Shown: in pieces, positions 23,960 to 34,059 of the stretch | Layout of the letters: every line of letters starts with the position of its first letter | Numbering within the stretch: the first letter of the stretch is position 1 | Source: Odontesthes bonariensis | Lineage: Eukaryota > Chordata > Actinopteri > Atheriniformes > Atherinopsidae | Length of the DNA: 64,000 bases | Assembly: GCF_027942865.1 (NCBI RefSeq) | Contig: NC_134511.1 | Span: forward strand, 40,513,607 to 40,577,606 | Direction: 5' to 3' | Program-made: the position numbers and the translations under genes | Notes under the pieces: generated by a model | Database searches by the model: none | Seen by the model: the letters and a program-made list of their open reading frames with translations, nothing else | What the model was told of the DNA's origin: nothing

Positions 23960-25560
23960 ACCCACACCTGGATGCTCACAGTGTCAGAAATCTTAACCTC
24001 TTCCTTTTGTTCATCCTTTGCCTCGGACTCAACTCCGTCTGTGTCTTTAGTCCGAACCTTAGTGCAGTGATTCAAATGGTACCATGTGTTGCTACCTTCC
24101 ACTTGAACTGCCGTCGGCGTTGCTCGCACCACTGTGTACAGTCCTTTCCGTCTTGGCTCAAGCCACTTCCTTCGGAACACTTCGATGTGCACCTGGTCGC
24201 CTGGCACCACTGGTCTCTCAACCAACTGTTCAAGACTCAAGTCTCTGAACTCCTCCTGTAGATAGATTGTTCTGTGGATTGCAGTTAGTTGCTTCATGTA
24301 AGCTGTCCACTCTGTTTGCAGCTGCTCAAGTGGGGGCCCTCTAAAGGGACCTCTCGACTGAGGTGCCAGCATGGGTCGACCCGTTAGCATTCTATGCGGT
24401 GTTAGTGCATGACTCTATGAGTCTGCATACGAAAGCTCATTAGTGCAAGCAGCAAAGCATCTAGTTAGTTTAGTTGAAGCACAGATTCAATTCAATTTCA
24501 CTTTCAAAGTTCCTTTGATCCTCTCAACCGTCCCTTGACTCTGTGGATGATAAACGGCCCCACAGCGCTGCTTGATTTGCAGCTGCTGCAGAATGCCTCT
24601 TGCACTTTTATAAACAAACACTTAACCATTATTTGAACTAATCTCTGATGGAATGACAAACAGATGAGTCAATTCTCCTACCAAAAAATTTTTTTACGAC
24701 TATTTATCCAATATGTATAACCAATATCCTTGTGGTGGCGTGACCTCTGGCTCCAGTAACACCATTGGTGCCAAAACAGCAAGCTGGCACTTTGATGCTA
24801 CTTTCGCTGCTTCATCAGCCGCGTTATTACCTTTACCGACCATTTTGTTACCTCTACGATTATTTGACACTGTATCACTGCCAATTTTCAATTTTCATGA
24901 CTGCAATCTGCTCCTTCATTTGGACCTCCTGTCGCGCTGGACTTCCGTCTGACCTCCTGAACCCTCTCTGCTTCCAAACTGCTTCAAACAAATAGCAAAT
25001 ATCATGAGCATATGCAGAATCTGTGTACACATTCGCAACCTTACCTTTCACCAGTCAACATGCTTCCATTAATGCCTTCAGTTCAGCCAACTGTGCCGAA
25101 CATGGCCGTTCACATTTCTGAGCTTTCACCGTCACAAAGTTCTCCACCATCCTGTTTCACAACTGTAAAACCTGCATGATTACCCAAATGATCTCACAAC
25201 ATGAACCATGCACAACATAAGTGACATCAGCCTGCACAAGTGGAGTTGCTTCTAAGTCAGGTCTCAGTTTAATGTATCTCACAGCTTCTGACACACGCTC
25301 ATGTGGTTCTCCTTCAAACTCACGTGGAATGACATCTGCAGGATCCGATGTAGTACACTTCTGTATTCACATCTGGATGTGTCAAAAGATGCACAACCTG
25401 CAAACATCCTGCCTGAGTCACAACATACCTACTCTGATTTATTAGTTCTGAAATCTCATGGTTTTTATTGGAGACATATAAGAAAAATGGCTTCTCATAG
25501 ACTAGTGTTGGCCGTTTTGGATGACTTTTGCTAATTTCGTTTCAAATTTTCAAAGGCTAA
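23960..25560 (-). pseudogene. Retroviral pol remnant (connection, RNase H, integrase)
   Basis: In order on the minus strand: a connection-domain-like piece (about 25530-25440), RNase H pieces (AELKALMEA and VYTDSAYA around 25100-24990, and GKGNNAADEAAK at about 24840), and an integrase C-terminal region in an open frame at 24390-23872 (PGDQVHIEVFRRKW, YTVVRATPTAVQVEG). Protease and the fingers/palm of the reverse transcriptase are absent: only about 500 AT-rich bases separate gag from the connection piece. Stops and frame changes are frequent. Confidence 0.7.
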
Positions 25561-26079
25561 CTTAGCCTCGGTTGTCCTCTCCAGTTGTGCTTTCAACCTT
25601 TGATCTTTGGATTCTTCATGAATCCTTCCAGAGGAAGCGCATTTTATTGCATAATCCTCCCAAAAGAAGATCATACTTGTTGTATTTTAATTTTACTTAT
25701 TTATTCATTAGTTATTTATTTAATTATTTTGGACATGGCGCTTTTCTTACTCCCTCCAAGTGGGATGGAGAGATATCAGTAATTCCCTATGGGCTAAATA
25801 GATACTCTAATTTAGGCTATCAATACTAAAATTTAAATTAGAAACTTTGTTCCGTTCAAATTTTAGAACTTCGTAATAGTGGCACATTTAAATTTTAAAT
25901 TCAGAAACTTTGTTTTGTTCTGTCCTAGTAACAGTGACCTATTTAAATTCAAGTTTTAGAAACTTAGTAGTCGTGACACATTTAACTTAAAAACTTTGTT
26001 TTGTTTTGTAATAATGACACACCTGAGGGCGGTTTTTAAACCCTTTTGAGTACGTCCGATGTAAGTGTACTTCTTACCT

Positions 26080-27552
26080 CTATATGTCAATGTAAACCAA
26101 TACTGGGATTCCTCTGCCAGAGGAACGCCTTGGACCTGCCGGGCCACTTGCTCCGCCCCGCAGGGACTGGCCACGGTCCTGCCGAACACTCGGGTTTCTC
26201 GGTGCTCTCGGACAGCTGTAAACAAAGTGTCCCCTCTCGCCACAGGCCCAACATGCCCCCGAGGACCTTCGTCCTCCAGGTGCACCTCTTCTTGACCTTT
26301 GACAGGGTCGACTATGGACTTGCCCCTGTGATGGCTGTTCAGCGGCCCCCGCTGTCATGGACTCATTTCGTACTTCTTGCTTCGCTTGCAGTTTTTCTAA
26401 CTGCAACCGTGCAAGTTCCCTTTGCATATCCTTCTCCTGCTCATTCCGTTTCAGTTCTTTTCTGTATTTGTTTACTGCATGCACCACGTGGTCTCGGAAT
26501 TGCCCATGTGACATTGAATTCAACCCCACCACATCCTCCAGCCTCCCCTGAACTGGGGCAGGCAGAGCCTCTGTGATGGAAACTCTGAACAATGTCACCC
26601 AAGCTGGGCTCTTCTCGATTTCTCCCTCAGACTCTTGTCTCCATTTCTTCAATTGTTGTGCAATGTACACAACCGGACTCTCTGTTCCTGACAGTGGTTC
26701 CCCCTTTAATGCTTCAAGGTCCACTCCCGCAGGAAACTCAGCTCGTAACGCTCTCCAGAGTGCAGCTCGATATGCATTAAAGTCAGTTCCATCAGCTCGG
26801 TGGCTTAAAATCCAGTCATTCTCACTGTGTCTCAAAATGCCCTCCATGGTAGAAGTTCCCAAACACAGTGCCCACACTGCCTTAATGTGTCCCACAGACA
26901 ACAGTTTATCCACAGTCTCTTGTTCAAAAGCTCTTATCCATCTACTTGCACCTGTGTGAATGTCCGGCAATCGAGCAACCAGCCCCCCTAGGACGAGCGT
27001 CTGCCACGGCACATACTGTCCCTGCGTCATTTCTACCAAACTCGGTGCTGACGCTGTTGGACTCTTATGTTCTTCAGAAGATGCCTTTTGAACTGGAGAT
27101 GCCAGTTCTGGTGATTTTTGATCTTGTGGGAGCTGTCCCCTTGCCTGATCTGAATTACAGACGGCGCCTGGCTCAGGAGCTCCATGACTGCTTGATGTAG
27201 CTATTTGTGGTTCTGGACGTTCATGAGATATTTTATGATCTTTTATTTCAGAATCTCCTTGTATGTTTGCTGCTCCTGGCAGTGTTGGATATAGCTCTGC
27301 ATTTTCAAAGAAATGTAAAACTTTTAATTCAAGCTCTCTTTTTTCCTGTCTCTTTTTGCTTTTGTCCTTTGGTTTGTAAGCTTTAATCCTTTGTTCCATA
27401 ATCTTACAGGTAGTTACATTGAAAGTGCCACCTTTTGGCCAGGGTGAGACGTTATTTTTTGTTCGTTTTTCCCATTTTAGAGATATCTTTTTAATATCTT
27501 TGGAATGTTCAGGATGTTTGGCGCTGATGGTTATTGTTGGTGTTACATCCAT
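26080..27552 (-). CDS. Endogenous retrovirus Gag, intact 490-codon frame
   Basis: A single uninterrupted frame. About residues 1-190 are Lys-rich then Pro/Ser-rich (matrix-like region; no Met-Gly myristoylation start). About residues 190-360 are a capsid-like domain, with a major-homology-like segment around GEPLSGTESPVVYI. A strongly charged coiled-coil stretch (KELKRNEQEKDMQRELARL) follows, then a CCHC zinc knuckle CWACGERGHFVYSC near residue 440 and a basic tail ending at the stop. This layout is like gammaretroviral Gag. It lies just before the deleted pol. The intact frame contrasts with the broken pol and env; it may be relatively recent, or kept by chance or by selection. Confidence 0.75.
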   Translation of the reverse strand: MDVTPTITISAKHPEHSKDIKKISLKWEKRTKNNVSPWPKGGTFNVTTCKIMEQRIKAYKPKDKSKKRQEKRELELKVLHFFENAELYPTLPGAANIQGDSEIKDHKISHERPEPQIATSSSHGAPEPGAVCNSDQARGQLPQDQKSPELASPVQKASSEEHKSPTASAPSLVEMTQGQYVPWQTLVLGGLVARLPDIHTGASRWIRAFEQETVDKLLSVGHIKAVWALCLGTSTMEGILRHSENDWILSHRADGTDFNAYRAALWRALRAEFPAGVDLEALKGEPLSGTESPVVYIAQQLKKWRQESEGEIEKSPAWVTLFRVSITEALPAPVQGRLEDVVGLNSMSHGQFRDHVVHAVNKYRKELKRNEQEKDMQRELARLQLEKLQAKQEVRNESMTAGAAEQPSQGQVHSRPCQRSRRGAPGGRRSSGACWACGERGHFVYSCPRAPRNPSVRQDRGQSLRGGASGPAGPRRSSGRGIPVLVYIDI

Positions 27553-27699
27553 TGTTTCAACTAGTTAGTTCCCTTCTATTGACTTTTGACTTTTCCTTTT
27601 TATTTACTTATCTATTTTCTGAAATTCGTATTCCCTTTTTTTTTTTTTTTTTTTTGAAAGTCAATTTAAATTAACTAATTACTTAACTCTAATCAATGC

Positions 27700-28320
27700 T
27701 AATTTAATGCTCGGCTAAATTTAGCTTAGATGCAGCTAATTATTGGATTGGATATTGTCAATGCTAATGTTAAGGTTAGCCTATGTTAGCTTTGAAAGCT
27801 TATGCTCTAGGTTGTTTTTTTTTTTTTAAATTGAACCAATGTTAATTCAATGTTAGGCTAATTTAGCTTTTTGACTTCTAACCAATGCCAATTGCTGTTA
27901 GCTTCCTAGCTGTTGCTAATAAATGCTAACCTATTGCTAATTAAGATTTAAACCAATATTTGCCTTATTGCTATTGCTAATCAATGCTAATTGTCTTTCT
28001 GATCAATGCTAATTATGGCTAACGAAATGCTAACAAATGCTACTAATGCTAACCAATGCTAACTATTGCTAATCAATGCTACTTATTGCTAATCAATACT
28101 AGCTTCCTTGTTGACCAATGCTAATTGAATGCTAATTATGCTATTCAATGCTAGTGATTGCTAATCAATGCTAGTTATTGCTAATCAATACTATTAATTG
28201 CTAATCAACGCTAATCAATGCTAAACAATGCTAGTTATTGCTAATCAATACTAATTATTGCTAATCAATACTTGCTGTATTACTAATGCTACCCAATGTT
28301 AATTTATTGCTAATCGAAAG
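27700..28320. repeat. GCTAAT-type AT-rich minisatellite
   Basis: Degenerate tandem copies of GCTAATCAATGCTA and GCTAATTATTGCTA-like units (about 13-15 bp) run for about 500-600 bp in the retroviral leader. Part of the left side is rich in TTAGCTT motifs and T-runs. Confidence 0.8.
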
Positions 28321-28325
28321 CTCAG

Positions 28326-28727
28326 TTAAAGGCATGGTAGGTAATCCTGTTCAGAAACACATTTTGTAATACTGGGTGAAATGGTCCGTCTATCCTGAGA
28401 GAAATCTACACAAGATGTATTTAGAAAAAGGGACGAAAATAATCAGACCTCTGTGGCAGCTGCAGGACTGAGAAAAAGCTGACCAATCCGAGATCAGCGT
28501 CCCGCTGATCTCGGATTGGTCGCCTACAAAAAACCAATCAGATGCCTCTGCTTTCTGCCTACGCCCCCCTCTGCCGGCTCCCTGCTCCATGTGCGCATGC
28601 GGTTCCACCGGCTTTGGATGAAGCACTGACAGAATGGGGAGGGGGGGGTGGAGCTTAGAGCAGGGGACACTTTCGAATCTTGCTAGCTCTCTTGCTAGCT
28701 CTCTAGGATTACCTACCATAGCTTTAA
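28326..28727. mobile_element. TTAA-flanked MITE inside the retrovirus (level 4)
   Basis: Starts TTAAAGGCATGGTAGGTAATCC and ends in the imperfect inverse GGATTACCTACCATAGCTTTAA, TTAA on both sides. Non-coding. It contains a perfect 19-bp hairpin at 28481-28521. Confidence 0.85.
28481..28521. repeat. Perfect 19-bp inverted repeat with 3-nt loop
   Basis: GACCAATCCGAGATCAGCG (28481-28499) is followed, after TCC, by its exact reverse complement (28503-28521). Each arm carries a CCAAT/ATTGG motif. It lies inside the level-4 MITE. Confidence 0.85.
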
Positions 28728-31123
28728 TGCTTACTCTGTTTGAAGTGACTCAGGCTCAAGGCGTTGCCCCAACCTTTGCTCACATCCGGATGCTTCCGAT
28801 CCAATCCACACACAATGTCCTCCACCAATCCAGATGATCCAATGTACGTCACAGCTACGTCAATTCTGACCAATGAAATAAAAATATTTTTTGACCAATG
28901 AAATCTGAACACACCTCTAAATCTATCTCCAATGAAACACGTCTGAGACACGTAACTTCTAACCAATAAAATATGAACACACCTCTAAGCCCGCCTCCAA
29001 TGTACCACGTGAATTTTTAACCAACCAAATATGAACACACCATTACATCTACTTCCTAGACTGTTATCAACTCCTCCCAAGCATAACAATTGAACCACAC
29101 CCCAACTCAAAATGGCGTTTGTCACACTTTTTGTTACAAGTTAAGAAAGAGGAGGAAATACAAACTTTCCAGCTGGACAGAGAAAAAATACAAACCAAAC
29201 AACACAGAAATAACAGTTGCACTATTCCTCACCTCAAAATGGCATTTGTTAAGAAAGAGAAAGAAATACAATTTAACACGCTGTGGACAGGGAAACTACA
29301 AATCAAAAGATACAGAAACAATGCATAAGCGAAAAACTTTCTTTATCAGGAATGTCACATTCACGTCGAACGACGTGATGAATCAATGGCCTAAGGACAG
29401 AAACTCTCCCTTAGGAATTGCGAAACCAACATTTACTCGACTGATAACAACTCTGCAATTAGCACATTACCTAAAGAAAACTAATAATTATTACAGTTCA
29501 ACCATAAAGTGCCCCTGGAAGACACAAGGAAAGAAAATGTGATTACGCACGAACATCTGTCAGTGTACAGACAGCACAGGAATCTCAAGGACAGAGCGGC
29601 GCGGCTCCACACAAGCAGCGTGCCCGCGCAGCACCTCGGTCTCCCCCTGAAACTCAAACACCTTCACGCGCCTGTTGAAAATAGAACTTTAGAAACTTAA
29701 CACAAATCACAGCAGTATTCAATAATTCAATAATAACAAGATGCACTCAACGAAAATACAGAATCTTAAAGAAATAAACACTCAGCGTTTAAAAGTCATA
29801 GCACATTACTGCAACAACTTCTTATCTCCCCAAGTTATTAATGTGGCAACTATAACAATTAAGCAAATTATAACAATGAAGCAAATTATAACAATGAAGC
29901 AAATCTGAGTTTAACTTAAAATACTACGAATACTCAAAAGTCAAGGGATGATATGAGTCAGAACCTTTTTTCTTTTCTTCTTTTTACATTCACATAAAAT
30001 AGCAGGATTTCACACACATTGACAGACAACAGAGACCGGTCCCACACACTCACACCAAGTCAGTCGATCAAAGTTTTGTCAGTCACCGTTCAAATCTTCA
30101 CATTTTTAAATTATCAATTTCTTTCATTTAGACTTTTAATTTTTCAGGAGATGTTGGTGTCGGCAATATATGGAATACAAAATGTGTTTTCCCTACAAGC
30201 CTTGTGATATGGTTTCTTGACCAAAGAAACAGATGCTGACGTGTACTTTACCAGCTTCGCTGTGACCTCTCAATAATAATCTCCTGTGGTCAATTTCATA
30301 AACGAATTTGAACTTTCTTCTAAATGTCTTTATACTGAGGTCTCGGATAACTCCAAAGAGTTCTAAGCAGATATATAAAATGATATAAACATATATACTT
30401 AAAATGTGCTCCTCATAGAACTGGATTTTTCATTTCAGAGTTTTTTTGAAAGCCTGATTGATTCAATCGTTGAACTTTAATGTTTGCCAGTCAATCAATT
30501 ATCAGTATTCGTTTTACTCCTTGACTAGTGAAAATAATTTTCACGTATGTTTAATGAGTCTAGTGTACCCCGTACTCCCGTCAGTGTTCCTCCCCCCAAT
30601 GCATTGAAGGATGGCTGATAGGATGCAAGAGGTACTATTGGTGGTTGCTCAACAACCTGCCCGCTTCTTCAAAGCTATTAATTAATCCAGTTTGAATTCA
30701 CCCGATTCACAATTTGCCGGAACGCAGCAACTATAGTCCTTCTTAATTACCACAAAAATACAACAACACAAGCCAGACCAACTGCTCACAGCTGTCTGCT
30801 TTACAACTCTCACAAGCTGCTGTTTACCCAATTTTATCCCAATTCACACATATGGCTCCTCTTGGCCCAAAATTTCCCAAACAATTTCAGCAGCCCCCCT
30901 GCGCAGAGGAAAGCAATGGAAGAGCTTACCGAATGCAGGATCCATCTCTCTCCTGTGTTCTTTTAAATTTGGGGAAGCCGGAAGAAGCCGTCAGCTGTGC
31001 TCCACTAACAGAGATCAACTGCGTAATGGTAGGAACAAAATCCCACCTGCCGGCTTGTTACAGCTGATGTCGGTTGTCGGGGCACAGAGGACACACTCCG
31101 CCGGGATCCAGATGCAAACTCTC

Positions 31124-31141
31124 ACGAATTCGGGGTCACCA
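31124..31141 (-). other. Retroviral primer-binding site, tRNA-Trp-like
   Basis: On the minus strand TGGTGACCCCGA starts three bases after the LTR end (ACAACA-TAA-TGG). The first 12 bases match the 3' end of tRNA-Trp as used by avian sarcoma viruses. The next bases (ATTCGTGA) agree only if three bases are treated as inserted. Confidence 0.5.
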
Positions 31142-31144
31142 TTA

Positions 31145-31228
31145 TGTTGTGGAGAAATTAGAGTCGAATCCCGCGTTGGTCAGCCGTCCATTGGGGAGTT
31201 TATTGAACAAACCGTCACAGCAAATATG
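31145..31228 (-). repeat. Truncated 5' LTR of the endogenous retrovirus
   Basis: These 84 bp match 20967-21050 with about one difference, then the match stops abruptly and the spacer of the level-2 element begins (CTGCCACG). U3, with its TATA box, and part of R are therefore missing, so this copy has no promoter of its own at the 5' end. Confidence 0.85.
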
Positions 31229-31540
31229 CTGCCACGTCGTCGGGGGTCCGGGCGTCCACCAGACCACCGTCTCCTGCCGCCACGCAGACGGAAGTCTGGG
31301 CGTCTGCCAGACCACCGCCTGTTCCTGCCACGCCATCTGCGGTCTGGGCGTCCGCCAGACCACCGCCTGTTCCTGCCACGCCGTCAGAGGTCTGGGCGTC
31401 CGCCAGACCATCGCCTCCTGCTGCCCGAAGCCAGTACCACATGCCTGTTTCTGGTCCCCCGCCTGACCGGCTTCGAGCCCCTCCCTCCCACCCTCGGACT
31501 TTTAAGGGTTGTCTGGGATCCACCCCTGGGGGGGGGGCTC
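31229..31540. repeat. GC-rich spacer repeats of the LTR element, right side
   Basis: Degenerate GGTCTGGGCGTCCGCCAGACCACCG-type units, as left of the retrovirus, then a polypurine tract of G residues (31528-31537) directly before the right LTR. No pol gene is present. Confidence 0.75.
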
Positions 31541-31945
31541 TGTCACGCCCAGAGACTCTCGTTTTTAGTTTCATGTTTTAGGTTATGTTTTTGTTTTCAG
31601 TCCATGTTTAGTTTTTAGTCATGTTTTAGTTTCTCTGCACTCAGTTCATTTGTTTCACTCACTTCACCTGTGTTTTTTCCCTCAGCTGCACTCTTACTCC
31701 CTATTTAGTTTCCAGTCTCCCTTCTCAGTTTGCCGGATCTTTGATGCCACTCATGTCTTGTTACCCTACCTTACCTGCCTGCCATGCTTCCCGTTGTTTC
31801 TCATGTTCTACGTCATCTTTAAGTTAAGTATTTATTGCCATGCCAAGTTCTTTGTTTATTTTTTCCACAGTAGTTTTTTTTTAATCCGGCTCAGCCACGC
31901 TTTCTGTTACTTTGTTTTTTTGCTAATAAACCTAGCAACCTGACA
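31541..31945 (+). repeat. Right (3') LTR of the level-2 LTR element
   Basis: Begins TGTCACGCCC just after the polypurine tract and ends CCTGACA. It shares over 200 bases at high identity with the left LTR, but lacks a short CACTCTCCAAT segment and is shorter and different after AATAAA (about 31925). I found no exact target duplication around the pair; only AAAT-like flanks. Confidence 0.8.
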
Positions 31946-32095
31946 AATGTTGATTTCAACTTTATTCTCGTACATTTCGACTTTTATCTCGACATGTGGA
32001 CTTTAATCTCAACAGGCAAAATATAATTGTTTTTTTCTTATGCCTGGCCCTAATACTCTTCCGTACAAATTTCCTTTAAATGCCACAAAATAGAG

Positions 32096-33790
32096 CATAT
32101 CCCATACCTAATAATCCCCCATAGAACATTTCACTTTGCATTGCATATCTTAAAAATACAACATTTTTTTGTGTGTGACCAATTTCTGAACATGGAGGCA
32201 CCAGGCCAAGCAAATGAACAAGGGCAAGTTCCTGCTCGAGGAAGAGTGAGGATGCGTAGTGGTGGAATAGGGGGAAGAGGCCGAGGAGCACGAAGACACC
32301 GCGCTGTCCCAGATGAAATTCGGGCCACAATTATAGATCATGTCATCATTCATAGTCACATAATTTTGCTTGTTTTTTGTTTGTGTTTATATTACAGTAT
32401 ATGTGTGCTATGTATATTTTTATTTTCCTTCTACAATACTATACTGTATGGAAGTTACGTACTTCACAGTATATGTGTGAATAAAAATGGTTGGTATGAG
32501 TGTATTGTGTGTGCTTTGAGGCTACTCTTACTGTGAAACTTTTTTCCTTCAGTTTTATACACTATTGTATTCTGTTAGGTAGTCTTATGCCATAGTGACA
32601 AAACATCTAAACATTTTGACTTGTAGTGCTCACACAATGCCAAAAGGACAATGCATTTTGGGGGCACTGACTATTTGAATGAGAAAGAAACTTCATTTTG
32701 ACACATGGGTGAACTGTTTAGGGGGAGATATGAGCTTTTGCTGGTGAACCATGGTGTGTTGCTGAACCATTCAGTGTAGTTTTGCACAAAGTACTAAAGA
32801 GTGTTGAAAGCATCCGGTCTGTTTCAAGAAATGAGCCTAGGCAATTGAGAAAGATCTTTGCAATTTGGGTGCCACTGACTCTTTACATGGGAAAGAAATC
32901 AGGTCTGAAGCATGGGTGAACAGTTTTGGGAGAGATATGTGCTTTTGCAGGTTAGCTATGCTGTTGTGCTGAACTATAAGAGAGTTATGCCAAATGATCT
33001 TAGAGTTTTGAGAATGTAATTTCTGTTTCAAGAAATGTGCCAAACCAATAGAGAAAAACTGTAACAGAAATTGGTGTTTACCTCATAAACATTAGTATTT
33101 AAAGGGTTCCTTTTTTTTAAACAATTGAAAACTTGGTGGTTATGATCAGAACTGAAGTGGAAGAAAAGATTTCTGGGAAAAAAAGTGGAAAAAAATATTA
33201 ACATATGGTATTTTGGGGATCATTTTAGAAGGGGGCAAAAATGGCCCTTTTCAGAATTTTTTTTTTAAATCAGGCATAACAAAAAAATTAAAAATCCCTA
33301 AAAATCAATGTTGTTGCTAATCATTGACATATCCCAGACCCTAATTATCCCTACTCAATAATTCCACTTAGCATTCCATATTTTGAAAATACTGGCACCT
33401 AAAGGCTTCAAATTTGGGCTAAAAAGTTCAAATTGGCATCTAAAGGGTTAATTTTTTTTTTAAATAATTAAAAACTTGGTAGTTATGATCAGAACTGAAG
33501 TGGAATAAAAGATTTCTGAAAAAAAAAGTGGAAAAAAATATTAATATATGAGATTTTTAGGTCGTTTTAAAAGGGGACAAAAATGTCCCTTTTCAGAAAT
33601 TAAGGAGGTTTTTTTTCTACACAATGAAAAATTGCATTGTATATGATGTGTGTTTGAAATTCGAAAAAATAGTCAAAAATGCACAACTGGACCAAATATG
33701 ATGAGTATCACTATCTACAGTGTGAAATTAGAGGAGAAAGTACACCCCAAGTGGAGAAAAATGTCCCCTATCAGGGATTAGGGTTAAACT
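32096..33790 (+). mobile_element. Deleted Tc1/IS630-like transposon remnant and related repeats
   Basis: At 32192-32340 an open frame begins MEAPGQANEQGQ, has an Arg/Gly-rich stretch, then RRHRAVPDEIRATIIDH. That resembles the start of the helix-turn-helix of fish IS630/Tc1-type transposases; coding then ends in unrelated AT-rich sequence. Segments around 32096-32165 and 33326-33392 are related, and about 170 bp at 33100-33270 are repeated directly at about 33440-33605. Probably one deleted element or several nested copies; family not certain. Confidence 0.5.
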
Positions 33791-33797
33791 ACTTATG

Positions 33798-34045
33798 TAT
33801 GCATTTATTTTGGTATGCTTATTTGTTCTTCATTTATTAATAATGATACTTGTCATGTTTTTGCACTGTTTTTGTATCTTGTAAAGCAAAATAAAGTTGT
33901 ATTTAAAAAAAAGGTACCTTGACGCCATGTATTTATTTTGGTATGCTTATTTGTTCTTCATTTATTAATAATGATACTTGTCATGTTTTTGCACTGTTTT
34001 TGTATCTTGTAAAGCTAAATAAAGTTGTATTTAAAAAAAAAAAAG
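33798..34045 (+). repeat. Tandem 129-bp duplication of a retroposon-like A-tail
   Basis: TTTTGGTATGCTTATTTG to AAATAAAGTTGTATTTAAAAAA occurs twice, with a period of about 129 bp. Each copy has an AATAAA and an A-run, followed by TTGACGCCA in the first and TTGACGTCA in the second. It ends directly at the cert1 promoter. Confidence 0.8.
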
Positions 34046-34050
34046 TAGCT

Positions 34051-34058
34051 TGACGTCA
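34051..34058. promoter_or_regulatory. Consensus CRE (TGACGTCA), probable cert1 promoter
   Basis: A perfect palindromic cAMP response element lies about 590 bp upstream of the cert1 ATG, at the start of a GC-richer stretch (34050-34200) with GGCTCCTCCCCC. It fits a TATA-less housekeeping promoter; the transcription start is inferred to lie shortly downstream. Confidence 0.5.
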
Positions 34059-34059
34059 C

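Larger units (their letters stand above)
27553..31123 (-). other. Long retroviral leader between primer site and gag
   Basis: About 3.57 kb separate the primer-binding site from the gag ATG, several times the usual leader length. It contains the GCTAAT minisatellite (27700-28320), an inserted TTAA MITE (28326-28727), CCAAT-containing direct repeats (28830-29050) and a roughly 130-bp direct duplication at 29105-29325. I see no further retroviral gene in it. Confidence 0.6.
20967..31228 (-). mobile_element. Endogenous retrovirus, gamma-like, decayed (level 3)
   Basis: A minus-strand provirus of about 10.3 kb. Order in its own direction: truncated 5' LTR (31228-31145), primer-binding site (about 31141-31124), an unusually long leader (31123-27553), intact gag (27552-26080), broken pol (about 25560-23960), broken env (about 23900-21850), polypurine tract (about 21290-21277), 3' LTR (21275-20967). 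Pol lacks the protease and most of the reverse transcriptase; env is interrupted many times. It is an old germline copy, not an intact virus. Confidence 0.85.
19063..32072. mobile_element. Outermost palindromic DNA element with 8-bp target duplication (level 1)
   Basis: ACAAATTT occurs at 19063-19070 and again at 32065-32072. Inside it, ACGGAAGAGTATTAGGGCC opens the left arm (19071-19200) and its inverse closes the right arm (31946-32064). The arms are related inverted repeats built of GTCGAGATTAAAG / TTGAGAATAAAG-like motifs. The 8-bp duplication suggests a hAT-type or similar non-autonomous element, though the tip is not a classical hAT tip. It was originally about 250 bp; 12.7 kb of later insertions now separate the arms. 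Confidence 0.75.

Noticed and set aside
29090..29542. 150-codon plus-strand frame, Lys/Arg-rich
   Set aside because: It lies antisense in the retroviral leader, contains a roughly 130-bp direct duplication and resembles no family; taken as chance.
31055..31618. 187-codon plus-strand frame across the LTR/spacer junction
   Set aside because: It runs through the antisense retroviral LTR and non-coding GC spacer repeats of the level-2 element; no protein resemblance.
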